This document shows positions 7,801 through 9,573 of a stretch of 9,573 bases of DNA, one piece after another; the first letter of the stretch is position 1; each line of letters starts with the position of its first letter. The translations under genes and the position numbers were made by a program. The stretch comes from Bacteroidetes bacterium UBA4408 (GTDB lineage: Bacteria > Bacteroidota > Bacteroidia > UBA4408): the NCBI GenBank assembly GCA_002389785.1, contig DGQS01000022.1, positions 1 through 9,573 on the forward strand. The letters run 5' to 3'. The notes under the pieces are model-generated. The model was given only the letters and a program-made list of their open reading frames with translations, was not told the origin of the DNA and ran no database searches.

Positions 7801-8849
7801 ACTCTAAACACAAAGGTTCGATTGCCGGTGTTTACAAATTCATAAAAGGTATTTCCGGCATTTGCAATTGAAAACTGTACATTAAAAAAACCTGTAACCA
7901 CTAAGTTGCCTGAACTTTCAAGCGCAATGTCACCGCCTTCCGATTCGTTTTGAGGATTGTAATTTACCCAAACTAAATCTCCTAATCCGGAGTACTTAGC
8001 TAAATAAAATAATTTACGATTAACAGGAGCAGTGAAAGATGTAACAGCCGGGCCCGGATCAAAATCAACGGTAGACATGAAATAACCGGTTAAATAAATA
8101 TTATCAGAAGCATCGATCGCCATTCCTTTAACTTCATCATAATTATTACCACCAATTTGTTTTGCCCAAACCAAATCGCCATTGCTTGTAAAACGTGTAA
8201 TAAAAATGTCATAGTAATTGGTAGAAATTGCACTAAAATTTAAAACGGCCGGAGAAGGGTCAAAATCAACGGTAACTTTAAAATTTCCGGCTAAAATAAC
8301 ATCTCCATTTGCAGCAAATTCAATATCCTTTCCAAGTCCAAAACCATTGGCGCTGCTCATTCCTTTTACCCATATTAAATCGCCCAAAGAGGAATACTTT
8401 GCTAAAAAAATAATTCCACTGTTAGAAGGACCATTAATCTGAATTAAAGTAGTATCGTCGCCACCATCAAAATCGGCATTTTCAGAACAAGTACCACTAA
8501 TATAGATATCACCATTGCTATCAGTCTTTATCGAATAGGTATAATCGTCAAGTGGTCCGCCCATGGTTTTTTTCCACAATAAATTTCCACTTGTATCAAA
8601 TTTAGCCATGTATATATCAAGGCCTCCATTGGAAGATACAAGCGCTGTATCGGCTCCGTAAATTAAGTCAGCAGTTCCAGAAAAAACTCCGGTTACAAGC
8701 ACATTCCCTGCAGCGTCACTAGTGAGGGCTTGAGCAAAATCATTGCCCCCTTGTTCGTTTTTAATTTTATTCGCCCAGTCAAAATCTAGTTGGGCAAAAC
8801 TGTTTTTACAGCAGTAAATGCTAAGTAATAAGAATAATATTTTTTTCAT
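4614..8849 (-). CDS. Very large secreted T9SS cargo: beta-propeller repeats, Ig-like domains, lamin-tail domain, C-terminal sorting domain
   Basis: The 1411-residue product begins with a Sec signal peptide (MKKILFLLLSIYCC..., likely cleaved after SFA at residue 19). Residues about 21-918 consist of about 14 degenerate SBBP-like units of 55-65 residues, each with a [DN]xIYLxGxF-type strand, often a D-F-D-P loop, and a closing GDLVW-type strand. Two Ig_7-like (CHU_C-associated) modules at about 928-1000 and 1005-1082 share the pattern C..L.A..SxGxxxWY and TTYYxEA. A third Ig/PKD-like module (about 1084-1152, SYQWLNC) follows, then a lamin-tail domain (about 1157-1320) and a type A T9SS sorting domain (about 1336-1411, PNPAS and LPSGLYLVK). 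Known T9SS biology predicts Sec export, outer-membrane passage, removal of the C-terminal domain and release or surface attachment. No catalytic motif is seen, so a binding or structural role is inferred and the ligand is unknown. The ATG at 8849 gives the signal peptide directly. No Shine-Dalgarno sequence is evident. Confidence 0.92.
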   Translation of the reverse strand: MKKILFLLLSIYCCKNSFAQLDFDWANKIKNEQGGNDFAQALTSDAAGNVLVTGVFSGTADLIYGADTALVSSNGGLDIYMAKFDTSGNLLWKKTMGGPLDDYTYSIKTDSNGDIYISGTCSENADFDGGDDTTLIQINGPSNSGIIFLAKYSSLGDLIWVKGMSSANGFGLGKDIEFAANGDVILAGNFKVTVDFDPSPAVLNFSAISTNYYDIFITRFTSNGDLVWAKQIGGNNYDEVKGMAIDASDNIYLTGYFMSTVDFDPGPAVTSFTAPVNRKLFYLAKYSGLGDLVWVNYNPQNESEGGDIALESSGNLVVTGFFNVQFSIANAGNTFYEFVNTGNRTFVFRVTPSDSILWGDSYATIGNLSIASGRAGDIYISGYSNTNVWGISLNKISASGSLAWSQQMINANDASSSQVCFTANNKIVHIGYYSNAIDFDPSPANNSLGSISQNSGFIAAYNESNGLVWLNGVRDDNTSYIINEKVIENDYSGNILVGGSFQGNINANPTSNSMISLPASRIASYMVKYSPSGEHLWMNYVRGSGSCAVKAMTFDKNNNLYVAGSFSLKAFFDPNGLNDTLTASGSDDIYIAKFDSLGNYKWAFNIGGNSATSGYDLAVKLKCVNDRIYLIGNFFGTVDFNPSATSNTLVSVGGVNDFVACYDTTGAYVFAYPFLGKLTDLHKSKSNHLLLCGTFNGTRDLDFGPAVYNVAPPNTTGAFVARYDAQFNFIWATRIDGGPASPQQIRTDSLDNSYLVATSQSITNFYSTNSTFLTSGSFNTPLSYYFFKYDSVGIVQWVKSTVKSTTNEIVDMELDRIGNIYMVANFANTLDVDFDNGVVSLSPFSSSNADMYIACYTANGDFSYVKSNPTFGIELVNDLAIFDNNLSFYFTGGYSDGYNVNYAGIDKFISGRYLVNYNLSCLNTAQIISTSNASNCGPGSLTLAATASSGSINWYNTASSSTILFTGNSFATPVLAASKTYYIEAAASTCNLARVPVTASIIAIPIITANNYVSCQPASFSLNAIPSAGTVNWYTNASGGTLVGSGVPYVTPFLTATTTYYAEADNNGCLSATRIPVTASVNSAPVATLTLTDSTFTATPAGLSYQWLNCATGTVISNAFSNVYTPTVSGTYAAIVSQNGCADTTVCIPIQLATLACGELFISEYLEGTSNTKAIEIYNPSSASVSLSGYSLELYANGTSTATNTLNLTGTLAAFDVYVVANSQSTAPVLAAADITSAVCAFNGNDAIALKHNGNVIDVVGEIGVNPGTSWTVGAGSTLDYTLVRNASVDGPSNLWTSVQSQWIINPVNTVSNLGSHTSNCQSGNGLITAHSELSGITIRPNPASKILQIKLTDHELAEFELIDLTGSCVLKMKVFAGINTIHLPELPSGLYLVKAVTGQGTYYTKVVISN
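4890..5381 (-). other. Lamin-tail domain (LTD) coding segment
   Basis: Residues about 1157-1320 start CGELFISEYLEG, continue with KAIEIYNPSS and LSGYSLELYANG, and end near LGSHTSNC. These are typical of bacterial lamin-tail domains, an Ig-like fold common in secreted proteins and extracellular nucleases. No nuclease domain accompanies it here. A role in binding or anchoring is inferred only. Confidence 0.8.
5604..6068 (-). repeat. Two tandem Ig_7-like (CHU_C-associated) modules
   Basis: Residues about 928-1000 and 1005-1082 of the large secreted protein align by eye. Each has an early Cys, a SLTLAA/SFSLNA strand, SGSINWY/AGTVNWY, a TP.L.A..TYY.EA strand, a second Cys, then R[VI]PVTAS. The paired cysteines (936 and 990; 1015 and 1069) may form one disulfide per module. 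Such modules commonly act as spacers between the functional part and the T9SS domain. Confidence 0.75.
6087..8738 (-). repeat. About 14 tandem beta-propeller-type (SBBP-like) repeats
   Basis: Units start at residues about 38, 101, 173, 237, 305, 367, 416, 483, 547, 615, 678, 741, 806 and 873. Each has the order D..GN[IV]Y[LV].G.F, a variable loop, [DN].[FY][IL]AK[FY] and GDLVW. Unit 6 (about 367-408) is short and lacks the variable loop. Unit 14 lacks the closing Trp strand. At DNA level a 15-mer, TCAAAATCAACGGTA (plus-strand sense), occurs at 8059-8073 and 8260-8274, which is 67 codons apart. The units are otherwise divergent, so recent expansion is limited. Confidence 0.75.
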
Positions 8850-9046
8850 GTTGGGTTATGAATGGTGCAATTTTGCTAATTAAATGATAAAAGTAAGAAT
8901 CACTACCAAAACTACTAGAACTTTTTATTTCTAAAAAATTTCAGCTAGCTAAAGCATGAATTATTAAAGTAATGAAATGCCGGTTTAACTTATCAACCAA
9001 TTAAATCTCATCCTACTTTTAACTTTTTACCAGCAGTTCCACTTTA
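8850..9046. other. Intergenic region, 197 bp, upstream of the giant secreted protein gene
   Basis: A weak promoter candidate for the minus-strand gene is TTTTG (8907-8911) followed after 17 bases by TATCATTTA (8881-8889). It departs from the Bacteroidota TAnnTTTG box at two positions. A short imperfect hairpin around AGCTAGCT (near 8942-8949) precedes a T run on the minus strand and could weakly terminate the acetyltransferase gene. Neither is strong and no gene is seen. Confidence 0.35.
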
Positions 9047-9573
9047 TTAAAAGGTATAACGCATTAATGGTTTCGACTTTGAATTATGGCTGTACACAAA
9101 GAAACCTGCTTTTTGAAAAACCGAACAAATGCCTGTCCATGCAAATGCATCGGGCATTTTAGCAGCATACGGAATAACGGGATAAGCTTCAACTACTTTT
9201 ATTCCAGAGTAACGCGAATAATCGAGGGCTGCTTCAATTAGTTGCAGCGATATTCCTTTTCTTCGCAAATCTTTCCTTACAAAAAAACAAGTAATTGAAT
9301 ATATTGCTTGAGTATCGCTTCGTTTATAAATGCGTGAATTTTCGATTTTATAAAATTCTTCGCGTGGTGCTATTGAAATCCAACCAATAGCTTGGTCTTC
9401 ACAAAAAAGCAACAATCCGTTTTTTTTGCCATTCCAAACTAATTCTTTTTGTGCCCGGTGATTGCCTTCACCTTTGAGTTCATTATATATGGAGGTTTTT
9501 AAGCGATGGGCCATGCACCAACAACCTCCACATCCTCCTCGCTCGCCCAACAAATCTTCGAAATGATTCCAAT
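9047..9573 (-). CDS. GNAT-family N-acetyltransferase, N-terminus outside window
   Basis: The stop is TAA at 9047-9049 and the frame stays open to the right edge, giving 174 complete codons. The likely reaction is transfer of an acetyl group from acetyl-CoA to an unidentified amine in the cytoplasm. Counting from the first complete codon, the product shows a Cys-rich GGCGGCWCM segment (12-20), a core strand IGWISIAPREEF, the acetyl-CoA-binding region FFVRKDLRRKGIS (motif R-x-x-G-x-S, residues about 103-108), then VEAYPV (127-132), a VFQKAGF strand-helix and a final RYTF. The order GGCWC, RxxGxx, VEAYP, F..AGF recalls a GNAT subgroup usually annotated only by fold. A TTG at 9553 could be read as a start, but the preceding codons WNHFEDL continue the family-like sequence, so the true start is beyond 9573. 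Substrate is unknown. Confidence 0.85.
   Translation of the reverse strand, partial: WNHFEDLLGERGGCGGCWCMAHRLKTSIYNELKGEGNHRAQKELVWNGKKNGLLLFCEDQAIGWISIAPREEFYKIENSRIYKRSDTQAIYSITCFFVRKDLRRKGISLQLIEAALDYSRYSGIKVVEAYPVIPYAAKMPDAFAWTGICSVFQKAGFFVYSHNSKSKPLMRYTF

Noticed and set aside
8790..8849. The CysCys in the signal peptide of the large protein as a lipobox
   Set aside because: The residues before the cysteines (SIYCC) include Tyr at -1, which lipoboxes do not accept. A normal cleavage site SFA followed by Gln lies a few residues later.
4614..8849. The repeat-rich gene as a phase-variable or toxin-like polymorphic system
   Set aside because: There is no silent cassette, recombinase, homopolymeric tract or immunity-type neighbour. 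The repeats are divergent and the frame is intact.
9551..9553. TTG at 9553 as the start of the acetyltransferase
   Set aside because: The frame is open to the window edge and the upstream residues WNHFEDL fit the family, so the codon is more likely an internal leucine.

Overview
The window looks like ordinary chromosomal DNA from an AT-rich member of the Bacteroidota. The evidence is a fused SecD-SecF protein with the sequence style of that phylum, a very large secreted protein ending in a type IX secretion (T9SS) sorting domain, a TATATTTG promoter box of the Bacteroidota type, and gene starts without clear Shine-Dalgarno sequences. A finer taxonomic placement cannot be read from the sequence.

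All four supported genes lie on the minus strand. From left to right: (1) 1-1047, the N-terminal half of an M13 (neprilysin/PepO-type) metallopeptidase lipoprotein, whose C-terminal half with the zinc site lies beyond the left edge; (2) 1213-4266, a complete secDF, followed downstream by a good intrinsic terminator (1159-1193) and preceded by a plausible promoter (about 4304-4331); (3) 4614-8849, a complete 1411-residue secreted protein with a signal peptide, about 14 beta-propeller-type repeats, three Ig-like modules, a lamin-tail domain and a T9SS sorting domain; (4) 9047-9573, a GNAT-family acetyltransferase whose N-terminus runs off the right edge. Intergenic gaps are 165, 347 and 197 bp. 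I saw no RNA genes, insertion sequences, CRISPR arrays or att sites.

The genes do not form an obvious pathway. One functional thread is the cell envelope: the M13 lipoprotein and the large T9SS cargo both leave the cytoplasm by Sec, and SecDF uses the proton gradient to help complete that export. The spacing and the terminator after secDF suggest separate transcription units, so the neighbourhood is probably incidental. I found no convincing undescribed system. The most interesting object is the giant repeat protein, whose repeat count, strand closure and recurring D-F-D-P loop deserve structural modelling.
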